Assembly: GCA_905178155.1 (NCBI GenBank) | Contig: CAJINV010000006.1 | Location: 2,830,658 to 2,894,657 of the forward strand | Source: Amoebophrya sp. A120 | Lineage: Eukaryota; Sar; Dinophyceae; Syndiniales; Amoebophryaceae | DNA length: 64,000 nt | Direction: 5' to 3' | Shown: in pieces, positions 46,659 to 61,600 of the stretch | Position numbering within the stretch: the stretch's first letter is position 1 | How the letters are laid out: each line of letters starts with the position of its first letter | Notes under the pieces: generated by a model | Seen by the model: only the letters and a program-made list of their open reading frames with translations | Told to the model about the DNA's origin: nothing | Databases searched by the model: none | Position numbers and translations under genes: made by a program

Positions 46659-48806
46659 ATGCTCGACGGTTCACAGGATATAATCCGCCCACACGGCCGA
46701 CGCAGCATTGTTCTTCCGGAAAAAGAACCTCTTGACGGTGAATATGTTGCATCGGGGGGGAATAAGAAGCTGGAGATCATGCGACCTGCTCCTCCGCCGA
46801 CCACGTGGGGCAGCTCTGAAGATATTGTTCCCTCCGTCGCCCGCATCGAGCATTCCCTGCAGTACGAACAGCGCCGACAGCAAAATTTCGCGACACGGGA
46901 GGATGTTTTGGAGCTGGAAAAGCAAATTAGCGATAGTTGCAACGCAGAAATCGGAAACGTCAACTCCCTGTCCGAGGAGCGGAAGGGGAAACTCGGGGAA
47001 CAGAATCTGTACTACTTGAACCTCGTGCAAATTTTGGACAAGGGAGTAAAAGACTTGAGCAGGCAGGTACACAGTGACAAGGGTTGTACTAGGTTCGTTC
47101 ATCAAGATCGGAGGGTGGAATCTGGTTGTACACCAAAGGATAGAGGACCAGTGGTCCCAGCTGCACTTGACTACAGGATCGGCGTCTTTCCATTCTTGAA
47201 TGGTCACGATCCCGATCATTTCCGTGGAGTTCCAGCCTCACCAGGGGTTCGAGGAGGTGCGAATAAACTTCCCGCCAAGTGGACCACGTCCACCCGTACA
47301 GCTACAACCAGTTCGGCGAAAAGCAACTTCCAAAAGCCGGAAGAAAAGTTAAAAAAATTCACCTGCAACCTGGAGCACCTCTGGCACATCTACTTCGATT
47401 TATTCGAGCGAGTGCGGGAGTGCTTGACCTTACAGAGGGAAACGAAGGAGATACAAAAGCTGAAGGAGTTGACTTATCAATTGGAAGTGAAAAAACGAGA
47501 ATTAGAACAACTCCGGAAGAAACAACCGAAGGAGATTGTGAAGTTGGTGAGCAAAATGGAGCAGGACTATGACGCGGAGATGAAGTCTTTAGATTCGGTT
47601 TTGTTGGAGGAAACGCAGAAGTTGGAAAACGTTAAACAGGATTTGAAAAAACTACGGAAGAACTTCGCGCAGTGGTTTCCGGAATTGGAAAAATGTAGGA
47701 TAAACAGCTCAACACGGTTCTCCACAAGACATTCAAATTCGGAACAAGGCCGAATAAACTCTGGCAATTTTATAGCCTCGCGGGTCAGTGGTGTTGTCGG
47801 AAGTAGTACTGTGCAGTCGCTCGGAGTTCTTGGAGACATCACAGCAGGGGAAGAAGATGGGTCTGGCCGCCGGCAGCAAGTGCTTTCTCATGCGAAATTG
47901 GCGACGAATGTGTTCAAGTTTTCGTACAAAGGTGGTACGGAGGGTAAAACTAAGGTCGCCGGTAGTTCTACAACGACTGCGGACAGACAAGATGATTCTC
48001 TAGTTCCCCCGTCTCGCCGAACGCTGTTGCAAGTCGACTCAGAATATTGAAAGGAAAAATCCTTCCTCCCCATATTGAAAAGGTATGACTTCGAAAATTT
48101 GTGTTGCTGATTTGAGGTCACAAATCATATTTGTCTTGCAAGAAGACAAGGGCAGGAGCTTTCGCCCCATTATGGAAGCGATTTGTCATGCTCTTGGGCC
48201 TAAAGGGGAGCCGTTTGCCATGCTGAGCAACTAGACACGTGCGCCCCTATCCAGCCTGGAGATCTGCCCGCAATGCCTCTCTGCAATACAAAGCTGATTT
48301 GTGTACGCAAATCAGCGTCAGAAGTTTCCATTTTGATATGGGGAGGGGGGATTTTTCATAGTGATACAGAATCAGCTAGCGACTCGGATAGTGCCAAAGG
48401 TAGCAAACGACCCTCACGCGGCAACACAGGCGCGGCCGGGTCATCTGCACCCTCTAGAAGTACCCATCTGCAGCAAGCAAGCCCGCGGGATTCATCTTCT
48501 TCCGGGTTACTTCCTACTTTCCTCCAGCAATACGCGTTCGAACCGAAGATGAGAAATGTGGAAAAGGAATTACTCTCCGATCTGGCATATCCTGTGCACA
48601 AGTATCGTACTCGTACTAATTGCTTTTACGCATTACAAATCTTGTTCTTATTAAGGTAAAACAGCATGACAAATTCCAGCTCTCATGCTGAGGAAATTTG
48701 TAATGCATTTATACGAGTACGATAGGATACTTTTGCAGTTCATATGGCAAGGTTGGCGGAGAAGTGTCCGAACGTCGGGGTGGAGGAATTTCTCGAGCTG
48801 TTGTGA
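46659..48806 (+). CDS. Coiled-coil protein of unknown function
   Basis: 552 codons in three exons: 46659-48044, 48372-48587 and 48750-48806 (TGA 48804-48806). The first ATG of the open frame is at 46659. A long coiled coil covers about residues 235-350 (TKEIQKLKELTYQLEVKKRE, then KMEQDYDAEMKSLDSVLLEE). It is preceded by an aromatic segment LEHLWHIYFDLFERVRECL. A Ser-rich linker follows, and then a compact C-terminal end (NVEKELLSDLARLAEKCPNV, then GVEEFLELL) that both introners interrupt without changing the frame. The 1.4-kb first exon has no introner, in contrast to the channel genes. There is no signal peptide or membrane segment. A cytoskeletal or centriolar role would fit the composition, but no family is recognised. 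Confidence 0.75.
48045..48366. mobile_element. Introner, family D
   Basis: Flanks cagaa/cagaa, perfect; bypasses the TGA at 48048. Confidence 0.94.
48588..48744. mobile_element. Introner, family B
   Basis: Flanks tggca/tggca, perfect; joins ELLSDLA to RLAEKCPNV. Confidence 0.94.
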
Positions 48807-49695
48807 GATGAACAAAGCAAGAAAATTGGAAGCAGCTTTGCAGCATGATCATCAAAAGCGATGTATTATTTTAAAACCCTCAAGTTGATTTATGATTTCA
48901 ACTGCTTCGCAAAGAGGCTGACTATGAAGCGCTGAGAAAAGGAGAGACACAAAATTTTTATCCTGGATGAAAAGGTGGACATGATGAAATACTAAAACAC
49001 AGAAATTGCTCTTGCTGCAAGAGATAAAGCTGTGAGTTGTACATGTACTACACAGGCGACCCGCTCACGCTGCAACAAGCACGGCAAGATCGACATACTA
49101 GATTTCGAAACACGTAGTAGACCCCACGGTCTACTGTTTTCTGTTCGGGCAAAAGTTCCATCCTGGAGACGATGAAAAAAGGTCGTTAATTAATACAGAG
49201 TTGAATATTTTCGTTTTTATCGCTATAGAAGTGAAGACGTCGTTCTTAATAGATACAAGCCGGTTGATGTGTGGTCTTCTATTCGAGTGAAAATGCCGTT
49301 CTTGCCGTTGTTTCCTCGTATTTACAATAAGCTATCGACGTGAATAGAACTACCATACAAAATAGTTATCGACTCAAATCGACAGTTCGTAATCGTCAAT
49401 TTCTTCTCGGCTTATCAGGAGCGAAGAGCAAAAGCGCGCAACTGCGTAGGAAAATAAAAATCTACCTGAAGAATTTTTGTCGAGGGGAGGTCAAGAACAT
49501 CTTCGCGAGTGCAAATGAGCAAACCTCGTCGTCGTGGTCGCGATGTAGGTACTTGCATTCTCAGGTCGTGTAGTTTCTTTCTGACATAGCTGAATAAGAC
49601 GCAGTGAAGTAGATCCACGCCTGATCTGTTGAAATGAGTTTGAAGTAGTAGAACATCGATTGGGCTGTATAGTCAAATAAAAAATAAAAATCATT
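48807..49695. other. Spacer between coiled-coil gene and channel gene 2
   Basis: AT-rich, no introner and no open frame of note; presumably terminator and promoter sequence. Confidence 0.5.
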
Positions 49696-52600
49696 ATGCC
49701 GACCGACGACGATCCCGTTGCCGCGGTGGGGGTCAGTGACGTGAACCCGCAGATCTCCGGCAGTGGCAAGGCCTCTTCTAGCGGAGGTGGGAAGCATATG
49801 ACAGTGCACAACTCCCCCTCCCCCTCGTTTGTCATGCAAAATCCCAAATCCAGTCGCTGCCTTGTGGCACTGTTTGCATGACAAATTCCGGAAGCCCAAA
49901 CAATACTACATCAGGTACGGAGATTTGTCATGCATAGGCTCCATGTGCGCTGGGGCTGGTGTTTGTATTGCTGTTCATGCCATACAAATAAGGGGGAGGG
50001 GGAGTTGTGCACTCTTATAAAGGAGGTCGGCTTTCTGCTCCCCTCCAGCAGACCGGACACCCCGCAGACAGGACATATGGAACTGTCAGGATTGAAATTG
50101 ACAAAGTAGAAAAATTTGTGATGCATAAAACCGATTATACCAGTTGAAAGCCCAATTTCCAATTTGCGCATGACAAATTTCGACGTCATTGAAATCCAGT
50201 TTGTAATGCTGTTTAGCGAAAGAAGGCATGATCCTTTGTCATGCTCCTTTAGCAGCTCTATGCCAATAAACCCGAAACAGGCTTACAATCGGCCTCACTC
50301 GTAATCCCTGCAAGACAGTCACTTCGTGCCTTGCACTTTATGCATCACAGATTATTTCAACTTTGTCGATCTCGATCCTGACACACCCATAGGACACCCC
50401 GGAGCAGGTGGCCAGCAGCAGCCCCCACCACCCCAGCACAAGTATCACAAGGAAAAATCCCCCCTCCCCATATCAAACGGAAGTTTCTGATGCTGGATTT
50501 GCGTACACAAATCAGGTTTGTCTTGCAGTAGAGTACTGCAGGCATATGCCAAGCCTCAGTCGAGAGGTTTTGACGTAGGCGCCTAGCATGGCAAACGTGT
50601 ATTCTCTAAGCCCAACAGCATCACAAACCGCCTGCAAAATGCGGGGCGCTCTCTGGACTTGCCTTCTTGCAAGACAGACAGGATTTGAGGTCACAAATGC
50701 GCATCACAAATTTTCAGACGGATGCGTTTTCAATATGGGGAGGGGGGATTTTTCCTTACGATAACAAGCACAAGCTCCCGCCCGGAGCAGAGCCCTTGCC
50801 GAATTTAGAAGAAGCCGCGGAAGAACACTTTCCGCCACCACCGGCCGCAGTACCGCCGAGTTCAATATCAAATGCAAATATGTCTGGGTCTGGAAGATTG
50901 CAACTTGTCATGCTAAAAATGAAGCATGCAAAAATCTGTGTTGCATGATTACCAAAAGTCGTCCAGTTTTGACCAAGTAGGGAGGGAGTTTCTCATGCAG
51001 GATAGGCATGAGAGAGATCGCGCAGAATCTGTCATGCTAGGGCCTGCATTCCAGTCCTCACGGGTCATGGAAAAGCAGCATGACTTGACAAATCGCGCAT
51101 TCTTCCAGACCCAGACATTTTTGCATTTGATATTCAATAGAAGACCACGCGGCAAACGCAGCGAATGCGGGGTATGGCGTTCTCAACTGTTACACTCTCA
51201 ACTGTTACATGAATTCGTAATGCAAGACTAGCACAGGTGAGAGGGAGAACCTTGCGCATCTTACATTACAGGTTTCGTGCGGACGATTATAGTGCTGTTT
51301 AGCCCTCCGAGAATTTGTCATGCGCAGCAGCTCGATCGTTTGGCGGGTCATGGTCATTTTGCATAACAAATCATGTAACAGTTGAGAGTGTAACGTTTGA
51401 GAACACCATACGGGGGACGCCGGAGCTGCGGCTGCGGATGCGGCTGCGGCGCAGGCATCTGGTGCAGCGGAGCAAACGGGGAAGAAGAAGAAGGGTCTGT
51501 TTGGAGGTAATATAATCAATCAACTAGTTTTTGCTTTCAAATTTTTTGGGTGGAAATCACTATCACATGTATAGTATTATCATGATCATTATCTTGATGG
51601 GTCTACATCCACTTGACTTCTGGTGGACCAAATCGAATGCGGATGACAAAAAGTCGTCGTTTAACATCTGATGCACGACTGCAATCCACCTACATTGGCA
51701 GGTATCTTTGGCGGTTCCGGCAAAGACGACGTGACAAAGTTCGACCCGCCCGACCAGTCTCCGCAAAAGGTATCCGAGTGCGCAGTTTCATCCCGTCGCC
51801 CTCGCCTTTGTCTTCTTGCAAGAGAGCAATAGTTCTTGTACCAGGCCCTGCCTCTTGGCCGCAATAATTGCATGACAACTAGTACCGGAGATAATAATCC
51901 ACGACACAACCCGACAGCCCGTGCGTTGGATTTGTGATGCAGAAGCCACTAACTGCTTCCTTCCCATGGAGGTTATATGTAGTGAGGTCACCGAACGGTT
52001 CTAACCGGGGAGTTTTTTTGCCATATACCCTGAAAAACGACCGGCAGTTTTTAAGCGGCCGGAGGGCTTTTTGCACAAAAAAAAATTTCAAGTACCAAGC
52101 GGCCGGAGCTGTGCCAACAAACAAGCCCGGTCGAAAACTATCGATTCGCACTGGATAAAACGACGCAGGGGAGCCGGCAAAAGGGGCGCCCTTCTGAGTG
52201 AGCGCCGCCTTGGTTTCTGGCGATTTGGGGCGCCCAAAAAGGGGCGCGCAAAAAACGCGCCAAAAATCAGAACAGCGAGACAGCATGGCACGGCCGCGAT
52301 TTCGGAGGATTTTGGGCGGCCGCGAAAGCGGCCGCCTTTTCTCCGGTTTCAGATCCTGGGAAGCTTTGCAAAAAGCGCCGGCGTGAAAAATAAAAACGCC
52401 AAAAAGAAAAAGCGCCCCAGACGCGCAAAGCCAATCCGCATGCTATGGGCCCGATTTTTCTTCGCTTTTTGGGCGCCCCCCGTGGCACCCGGATCGGCCC
52501 CATAGCATGGGGGCTGGCTTTCGGAAAGGAATTTCGGGAATTTGCCAAAATTTGCGACGTTTCCCAAGTGGCCGCCATACCGTGCGGCATAACGTTACTC

Positions 52601-55600
52601 ACGGCGGTATGGCGAGCCCATAAAAGGCAAAGCCGCGGCCAAGGCTGCGGTCGGCAAAAAAACGCCCACGACCTCACTACCCCCGCCCCGGCGGCTATAT
52701 TTGGTAATTTCTGTTGCGATGTAGTACAACGCACACAACTTTGCAATAAAGAAGGGAGACCACGCGAGGGGTAGAAGTTGTGCACTCTCGCCATAGAAGA
52801 AGCCAGGGGAATTGGACTATCACATGACCGGCATGGAGAAAGATAAAGGAAAAAAAGCGATGTCTCTGTCGGCGCGGATTTTGTATCAACTGTAAATCGT
52901 ATGTCTGGGTCTGGAAGTAGAGTCTGAATCCGTACTGCGCAATTCATCGACAAATGAAATTCCAAATAAAGAACCTGTGATGCATGAGCCGGATCTTCAG
53001 CGCTGCTGCTGCATGGTGTGTCATGCAAAAGGAGCGCGGTTTGGGTATCTTCTCATGCTAATTTACGCATGGCGCACGCTTGTTGAAAAACTTGATCATG
53101 CTTGGCTAGGTACTGCAGGAGTTTCTTTGTTTCTCATTCGGTTTTGACAAGCATTAGACCCAGATAACATATTTGCCGTTTGATATTTTGGAGAGGCAAA
53201 ACACAACGAAGGGGAAAAAGGGACCGAAATTTCAACGTAAGTCCTTACTTCGAGAGTAGTGTATTTGTGATGCAGCTGTTCCAAATGACAAAGTGAAAGT
53301 GAAGCGCGACGATTTGTGATGCAGATTTTAAATGACAATGTATGTTGACAAAATAATGTTACTTCAGTTGTGGACAAAGACGCTGCGCAGGTATCAAATG
53401 CAAATACTTATGTCTGGATCTGGAACTTTGTGTTGCTGACACTGGCATGCGCATGGAAGATTGGCCGCTTGATGTCATGTGCAACAGCATGACAAGTCTT
53501 TTTCGGCTTCATACGAATGCATTGATTCGTAATATGTGGAAGCATTTTTACATCAAGCGCGACAAAGAATACTACCACTCCTCTCGATGCGTGACAGATC
53601 TTGTTGTCCTTCAAATCTTGCACCACAAACCCAGACCCAGACTAGAAGCTTGCAATGCATAGCAGGAATTCCGGGACAACCCAAGTGACGATGAGTTTGA
53701 GCTTATCCTGAGTAAAAACGTGGTTCCAACCCCAGAGTTGTCATGCGGATTTGCAATTACAGGAACGCTTGTAAAAATGCGCAGCCCCATGGAGCAGGCA
53801 TTTGCCATCGTGTTTTCGAATTTGTGATGCTTCTGTAAAACTAAATATCATGCGTGACTCCCAAACCACTCTCTGGATCATTGGTACTGCTACTTACGTT
53901 CCCAACTTGACTCTGGCGTGTCGCCCCCGTTTTTGCCCAGGATAGAGCTTGCGGTTTTTGGCGAGATGGGGGGCGACGCCGGGTTGGCGGCGAAACCCAA
54001 GCCGCCGAAGCCGGGTCAGGGGAGCCTGGTCGGGGCGCGCAACCAGCGAGTATGCATTGCAAATATGTCTGTGTCTTGGAAGTTGCGAGATTTGTCATGC
54101 TAGTCTGGCATGGCTCTGAACTCTGTGTTGCGTCACCGCAAAGCGCTCCTCTTGCCTGTCATGCAAAAACGCAATTTCTCATGGGGAGTACGCAACTCAG
54201 AACCACGGAAAAAGTTGTCATGCTTGGCAGCGCATTACAGTGTGCTCCCTAGTATTCCCTTCCTTGCATCACACGTTTCCAGACCCAGACGTATTTGCAT
54301 TTGATAGCGAGGGAAGCTGAACACCTCCTGGTACGACCAAGAGCCGGGGGTCTACATGAACGACTTGGGGGATGTCGTCGTTGACCAATCAGCAACGGAT
54401 ATCATTTATGCATAATGCAAATATCCACCCTGGGTGTCTGGATTTGTGATGCGAGACCTGAAGAACTAAAATAGAATAAATCTGTAATGCATGAATACGA
54501 TTGGCCATTTTTTTTGTCGTGCTGGAAGCCAGTTCTTTGTCATGCGTTTTATTTTTACGAATGAATTATCTGCAAGAAGCCTCGCAAAATTTATTCTCAT
54601 GCTTTGATGCCGTACTACATGGAGCCACTACGGCGCAATGCGAATGCAAGTATCAGCAAAACAAATTTTGAGACATCCGGGGACAGTATTTGTATTTGAT
54701 ATCATTTCTGACACGGATTTCGTGGAGAACGAAAACTCGGCCACGGCGCTGGCGACTACTGCAAGGAAAAATCCCCCCTCCCCATATCGAAAACGAAATT
54801 TGTGATGCTGTATTTGAGTACACAAATCGTAATCGACTTGTAAATTGTATTGCTACAAGGCAAAGAGGCGCAGTTGTGGCCTCGTTTGCAGGCAATTTGT
54901 CATGCTGTTTCCCACTTCCAGCTGCCTCCTGTCATGCTGATGATGCAAGGCTTTCCCACGCAGCCTAGCACTACAGTCCGCATCTTTTCCCTTCTAGCAT
55001 GAGAAAGCTGATTTGTGACCACAAATCTGCATCACAGATTTCCGTTTTGATATGGGGAAGGGGGATTTTTCTTCTTGATAGCGACGGGGGGTAACACCGA
55101 GGAGCAGCGGGCGTTCAACGCGAGCAGAAGGAAGAACATATGAACTGCAAATATGTCTGGGTCTGGAAGAATGCAACTTGTGATGCGGCATTTGGATTCC
55201 AAAAAAAACTGTATTGCATGAGCAGCAAAGGGAGTGTGATTTTTGCTACGCGAAGAGGCCGTTTGTCATGCGGAATAGGCATCAAGATGCCAACATCACA
55301 AAATCTGTGATGCTAGGGCATGCATCACAGACATCATGGCTCATGCAAAACGTGCATCACAAGTCTCAGAATCTTCCAGACCCAGACATATTTGCAATGC
55401 ATAAAACATGGGGCGGGGCAAGTCGACGGGGGACATCGAGGCGTTCAAACGAAGGATAGCAGATATCAAATGCAAATATGTCTGGGTCTGGGAGAATGCA
55501 AGGCTTGTCATGCTTGTCTGGCATGACCCATGATGCTTGTAATGCATGAACCACCAGCATCACAGATTTTTGGAAGGCTTCCTGATGCCCTTTCTGCATG

Positions 55601-58600
55601 ACAAATGCCCTCCTCGCGTAGCACAAATGTGGCTTCTCTTGCTGGTCATGCAATACAGATTTTTTTAGAATCCAAAGTTAGCATCACAAGTTCCAACCTT
55701 CCAGACATTGTTGCATTTGATAGCAGAAACCGAAGCGAAGAAGGAGGCCGAGGAGCAGAAAAGACTGCAGGATGCTATGACCTGCTCAAACGTTACAATC
55801 TCAAACGTTACAATAGAATATGGAAATCTGTGATGCAGGAGTGCATGATCTAGCCAATTCTCATAGGATTGCGCATGACAAGTCCCGGAGCACCAAACCC
55901 CACTACAATCTGGCGAAATTTGTATTGCAGAAACTGGAACGCTCTGTGACTCAGTCATGCTCATCATGCAAGACAAATCCCAGACTCTATTCATTGTGAC
56001 GTTTGAGATTGTAACACCTGAGCGGGTTATAGATGCACAGCCGAAATACGTTCCGTGGCAATTGTACAAGCAACGGAAAAGAGCGGACTACCTATCACAA
56101 GGAAAAATCCCCCCTCCCCATATCGAAAAGGAACGCCTCAAAAAGTTTGTGATGCTGATTTGTGACCACAAATCGTGTCTGTCTTGCAAGAAAGCAACGG
56201 CATCCGCCCCGCCCCATTATGCAGGCGGTTTGTAATGCTGTTGGCCCTACAGCCTAGGCGTTCCCCATGCTAAGTGCCTAGGCCAAAACCTCTGCGCACT
56301 GGCATGATATCGGCCTGCAGTGCCCTACTGCAAGACAAATCTGATTTGTGTATGCAAATCCAGCATCAGAGACTTCGTTTTGATATGGGGAGGGGGGACT
56401 TTTCACTTCGATACTACCGCTCTTTCGTCGGGGGTTTTTCGGGGGCAAACAACTATCCCACAGAAAAAAACAGGCAGGGCAGATTTGTAATGCAAAAATA
56501 AATACACAGAAAACAAAGTCTGCGCTGCGTATCGTATCCTACAAAAGCAGCATGCTAAGGGCTTGCCCATGACAGATTTTTCTGTCAATTATTTTCTGCA
56601 TTACAATAAATGGGCCCTGCCTGCTTTTTTCTGTGGGATAACAACATGGATCTGCAGATGGAGCGGTTGAAGAACAAGGAAGATGACCTGAATTTTGAAG
56701 AAGTGCTATCCTGTGTAAAAACGTCCTCACACCAGCGTCAAGATGGGGAATCTGCTAGACAAATCAACCAGCTTTGGTTGTTTGGCATGACAAGTGTGTC
56801 CGCGTAGTGTAATCCTGTTTTTTTAGCTAGTTAAGAAACATCACAGATGTAGCATATCATGCAGATTCTAGACTCACAAATCCCAAAACACGAATAGAAA
56901 ATGCTTCGCATAGGGCTCCGCATGAGAAACTTTTTTGGCATGCGGAATTGCATGACAACTATGGGGTGGGGACGTTTTTGCTCAGGATAAGTCCGCCAGA
57001 TGATTTCGAAAATCGGGGGGAAAAAGGATCGGTTTGTCATGCGCTTCGTCGCAGACGAAGCGGAAAAAGCGAAGTTCAAGGGGAAACAGGTACTTCATCG
57101 AATAGTTTTTCCTGTTCGTGAAGAAGAAACAAGTTATTGCTGCTCGTGTATGATCTGCATATGCTTTCTTTCCAACAGTTGTCAGTCATGCATTGGAGCT
57201 CCAATTACTTACTTATCAATCTGAAAAAAACATTTTGATTGAAAAAAACCGAACTACTTTACCAGGGCGCGTGGGTCGGCGGCTGGAAGTTCCAGGGCAT
57301 GGCGGGGTTCCTCGTGACAATGTATCAAAATGAAAAGTTCCCCTCCCCATAATATCAAAACGCAAGTCTGTCTCTGTGATGCGGGATTTGTGTACACAAA
57401 TCATTTTGTCATGCTAGAAGGGAAAAGATGCGGACTGTAGTGCTGTGTGGCGTGGGAAAGCATTGCATCTTCAGCATGACAGGAGGCAGCTGGAAGGGGG
57501 AAACAGCATGCCAAATTGCCTGCAAACGAGGCCACAACTGCGCCTTTTGGCCATCTAGCAATACAAGTCGACTTGTGTACTCAAATACAGCATCACACAT
57601 TTCGTCTTCGATATGGGGAGGGGGGATTTTTCCTCATGATTCCATGCAGATCTTCTTCATCGGTTACGCAACAGACTTATGCATTGCAAATATGTCCGGG
57701 TCTGGAAGAGTGCAAGTTTGTCATGCACGTTTTATTGCGTGAGGCATGATGTCTGTGATGTCTGTCCTAGCATCAGAGATTTATTTCTGAGGGCTTCATC
57801 TTGATGCCGATCCCGCATGACAAATGCTCTGTCCGCGTACCAAAAGCGGCTGTCTTCTCGTGCTGCTCACGCTATACAGATTTTTTCAGAATCCAAACGC
57901 AGCATCACAAGTTGCTTTCTTCCAGACCCAGATCGATATTTGCATTTGATAAGACTACATCAGTTACGAAGACCCGGTATCCTGTGCAAAAGTATCGTAC
58001 TCGTATAAATGCAAGTCTTGCATCACAAATTTTTTTCTCAAGGTAAATCCGCATGACAAATTTTATTTCTCATGCTGAGGAAATTTGTAATGCATTTATA
58101 CGAGTACGATACTTTTGCAGTTCATACCCGGTTTCCACGAGAATGTTGTGGGCGCTACTGGACGTGTATGAGATGAGTGCACAGCTCCCCCTCCCCCTCA
58201 TTTGTATAGCATGAACAGCAATACAAGCGTCAGGAATAATACAGGTTTTGCATGACATTGACAAATCCGCGCCGGATTGTAGTGCTGTTTGCGCTGCCAG
58301 AATCTGTCATGCAAAAAGTGCCAATAGCAAAAGGTCGTGCATTCGGTACTACTTTGCATGACAAATAAGGGGGGAGCGGGCGTTGTGCACTGTCATAGTG
58401 TGGGGGTGGTGCTGCCGTTCTTTATCTACGAGTTTTACCAACGGTTTAATGCGATCGGGTAAGTATGAAAGTTGCATGTGATGATCTTCACCGGTAAAAA
58501 TGCTCGCAGTGCAGCTGGTGCTGTATCAGACGCAAAGGCAACATTCGCTGATTCATACTGTCTCGCTTCGGGTGTCGTTTTCGTTTGTCCCATGCAGAGA

Positions 58601-61600
58601 AAAAGACTTCATCTTATCAAAACTATCAACCATCAAATATAAATATACCAGTTTCGCCTACTTTGACTCTTACCTGCACGACTTCATTTTCCTCCTGGTC
58701 GGCATCATCGAAGCCTCTTATCCCCTATCAAATACAAATATTTCTGGATGCCTGGAAGATCCTCGCAACACTTGTCATGCAGATTTTCCATGACTCCCGC
58801 ACTGCTCCTGGGATCTGGCATGCGGGACCTTGCGTGACAGGTTCATCTGCGAGGTCGCTATGATCATGCCTATTCTGCATGAGAAGCTCTCTCTTTCTCT
58901 CGACTTAGGTACTAAAAGTTGACATCTTTATTTGGTAGTCAGGCATCAATACAGATTTTTACACGAAGATCCAAACATAGCATGACAAGTTGCAAAAATC
59001 TTTCAGCCCTCTCCAGGGATATTTGCAGTCGATATCCCCTCTGGGTCGGTGGTGAAGCGCTGAAAATGACGAAGATCATCTATCAAAAGGAGAAATTATC
59101 CCCCCTCCCCATATGGAAAACGAAATTTGTGATGCTGTATTTGAGTACACAAATCGACTTGTATTGCTTGAAGGTCAGGAGACGCAGTTGTGGCGAGGGC
59201 CTCGTTTGCAGGCAATTTGTGATGCTGTTCGCCACTTCCAGCTGCCTGCTGTCATGCCGAAGATGCAAGGCTTTGTTCCCACGCCACCCAGTACTACAGT
59301 CCGCATCTTTTCCCTTCTAGCATGACAAAATGACTTGTGTACAAAAATCCCGCATCACAGACTTCCACGTTGATATGGCGAGGGGGGAATTTTCATTCTG
59401 ATATCGTCCAGTTGGGCAGAGTGGTGAACTTGCTTCGATTCAAGGACGTGGTAGCGCAGTTTCCGAAAATAAAGGCGATCGTGGACATATCCTGTACAAA
59501 AGTATCTGATACTCGTATTGCAGTCGTGCATTACAAATCTTTCTCTTAAGGTAAATCAGCATTACAGATTTTATCTCTCATGCTGAGGAAATTTGTAATG
59601 CATTTATACGAGTGCGATAGTACTTTTGCAATTCATAAGACAAGGGGACGCGGGCGTTCGATTTCCTCACCGTGCTGAAAGCGGCGATGTGGTAAGGACT
59701 TGTTTTTGCAAGTGCAGCTGCATCACAGACCCATCTGCTTATCCTGTTCATAGCATCACAAATTCCAAAACACAATTGAAAATGTCTACCTTGGGTATGC
59801 GCATCACAAATGTCCTTGTCATTGCAAATCTGCATGACAACTCTGGGGTGGGAACGTTTTTCCTCAGGATACATCGTTTTTTGCATGATCGCATCTTGAC
59901 ACAGTCTTTATTTTCTCCCGTGCTGGACACGACACAGACACACCGTACATGACAAACAACTTCTCCAAATACTATGTTCATATCTTGAAACAGGTGTCTG
60001 CTTCTGATCACGCTGATGACCTACATGTGGATATCACAAGAAAAAAGTGTTACAGTTACACATTTGTAGTGAATTCAGCATCACAAATTTGCCTCGCATG
60101 ACGGAGGAAAGAACTTGTAATGCAGAGATCATAACGCAAAACACACACCAAACAGACTCGCAAGCATTTTGCGCATAACAGCGGTCGCCTGTCTTGCATG
60201 CTTTGCACCACAATGCGTAGTAACAAACACTTTTTTCTTTGCATTGTGGACGCTGCTGATCACAAGCACGTTGAACCAAGATGTTATCCACAGTAAATTT
60301 CCCGTACACGTACAAATGCGGTCTCTGCATGACAAAACTTGGCTTCGATCCTAGTTTAGCATGACAGGTTTTACGCTCCAAATTGGTGAGATTTGTGATG
60401 CATGTTGTACATGTACGGGAAATTTGTATTGCATAGATGTCGAAGTGTCTTTGGAATACAAGAAAATGTCGGGAATAGATATAACCCGCTCAGATGTTAC
60501 AATCTCAAACGTTACAATAGAGTCTGAGATTTGTCTTGCATGTTGAGCATGACAACCTCGCAGAGCGTTCCACTTTCTGCAATACAAATTTCGCCAGATT
60601 GTAGTGGGGTTTGGGGCTCTGGAACTTGTCATGCGCAATCCCATGAGAGTTGGCTAGATCATGCACTCTTGCATCACAGTTTTCCATATTCTATTGTAAC
60701 GTTTGAGATTGTAACACCTGAGCGGGTTATAATAGACATTCGCGAATATTTCGGCCACGTCGTCTGGGGCTTCAACACGTTTCTCGGCTTGATGTCGATG
60801 GAGCATGCGGTGCTCGACCGAATGGCGCGAGCGTGTGCAGAGGCGCACGGAAACGGGATTCTGATAATTTTTCTACTGTATTGGCTGTTTTTTTTATTGA
60901 ACTTATTTTTGTCTTACTTATGGATGCGGAAAACCGAAAACGCGCCTTGCTTTCTTTCAGGCTGACTTTGTCATGCCAAAAATGAAGATGCATGGGTCAG
61001 TACATTCACGGTGTCAACAATATTAACACGACAAAAAAACTAAAACACGAAAAGGTTTATCGCCTTTGCCCGGTTCGGGATGCTGAACGTGCTAGTTGCG
61101 CAAATCGTGACGAAGGCCATCATCACTTCGCAGGAGCAGCGCGAGTACTCGGATGAGGTGATGGACAAGGAGCATCAAATCGCGTTGGCCAAGCTCGTAT
61201 CAAGTGCAAATATGTCTGGGTCTGGAAAGTTGGAACTTGTGATGCTGGATTTGGATTCCAAAAAAATCTGTATTGCATGACTAGCACACGGGGAGGGCGT
61301 TTCTCATGCGGAATAAGCATCAGGATCAGGAAGCCTTCTAAAAATCTGGGATGCTAGGGCATGCATCACAGGCGTCATTGGTCATGCAAAATATGCATTA
61401 CAAACCTGGCAATCTTCCAGACCCAGACATATTTGCATTTCATAGCTCGGAGCTATTTTTCGCGCTCTGGACGCAGACGAATCGGGGACGATCAGCAGGT
61501 ATGAATTGCAAAAGTATCGCACTTACTAGTAGTAATTAGACATTACACATTTCCTCAGCATTAGAAATATGAATTTCTTATGCGGATTTGCCTTAAGAAA

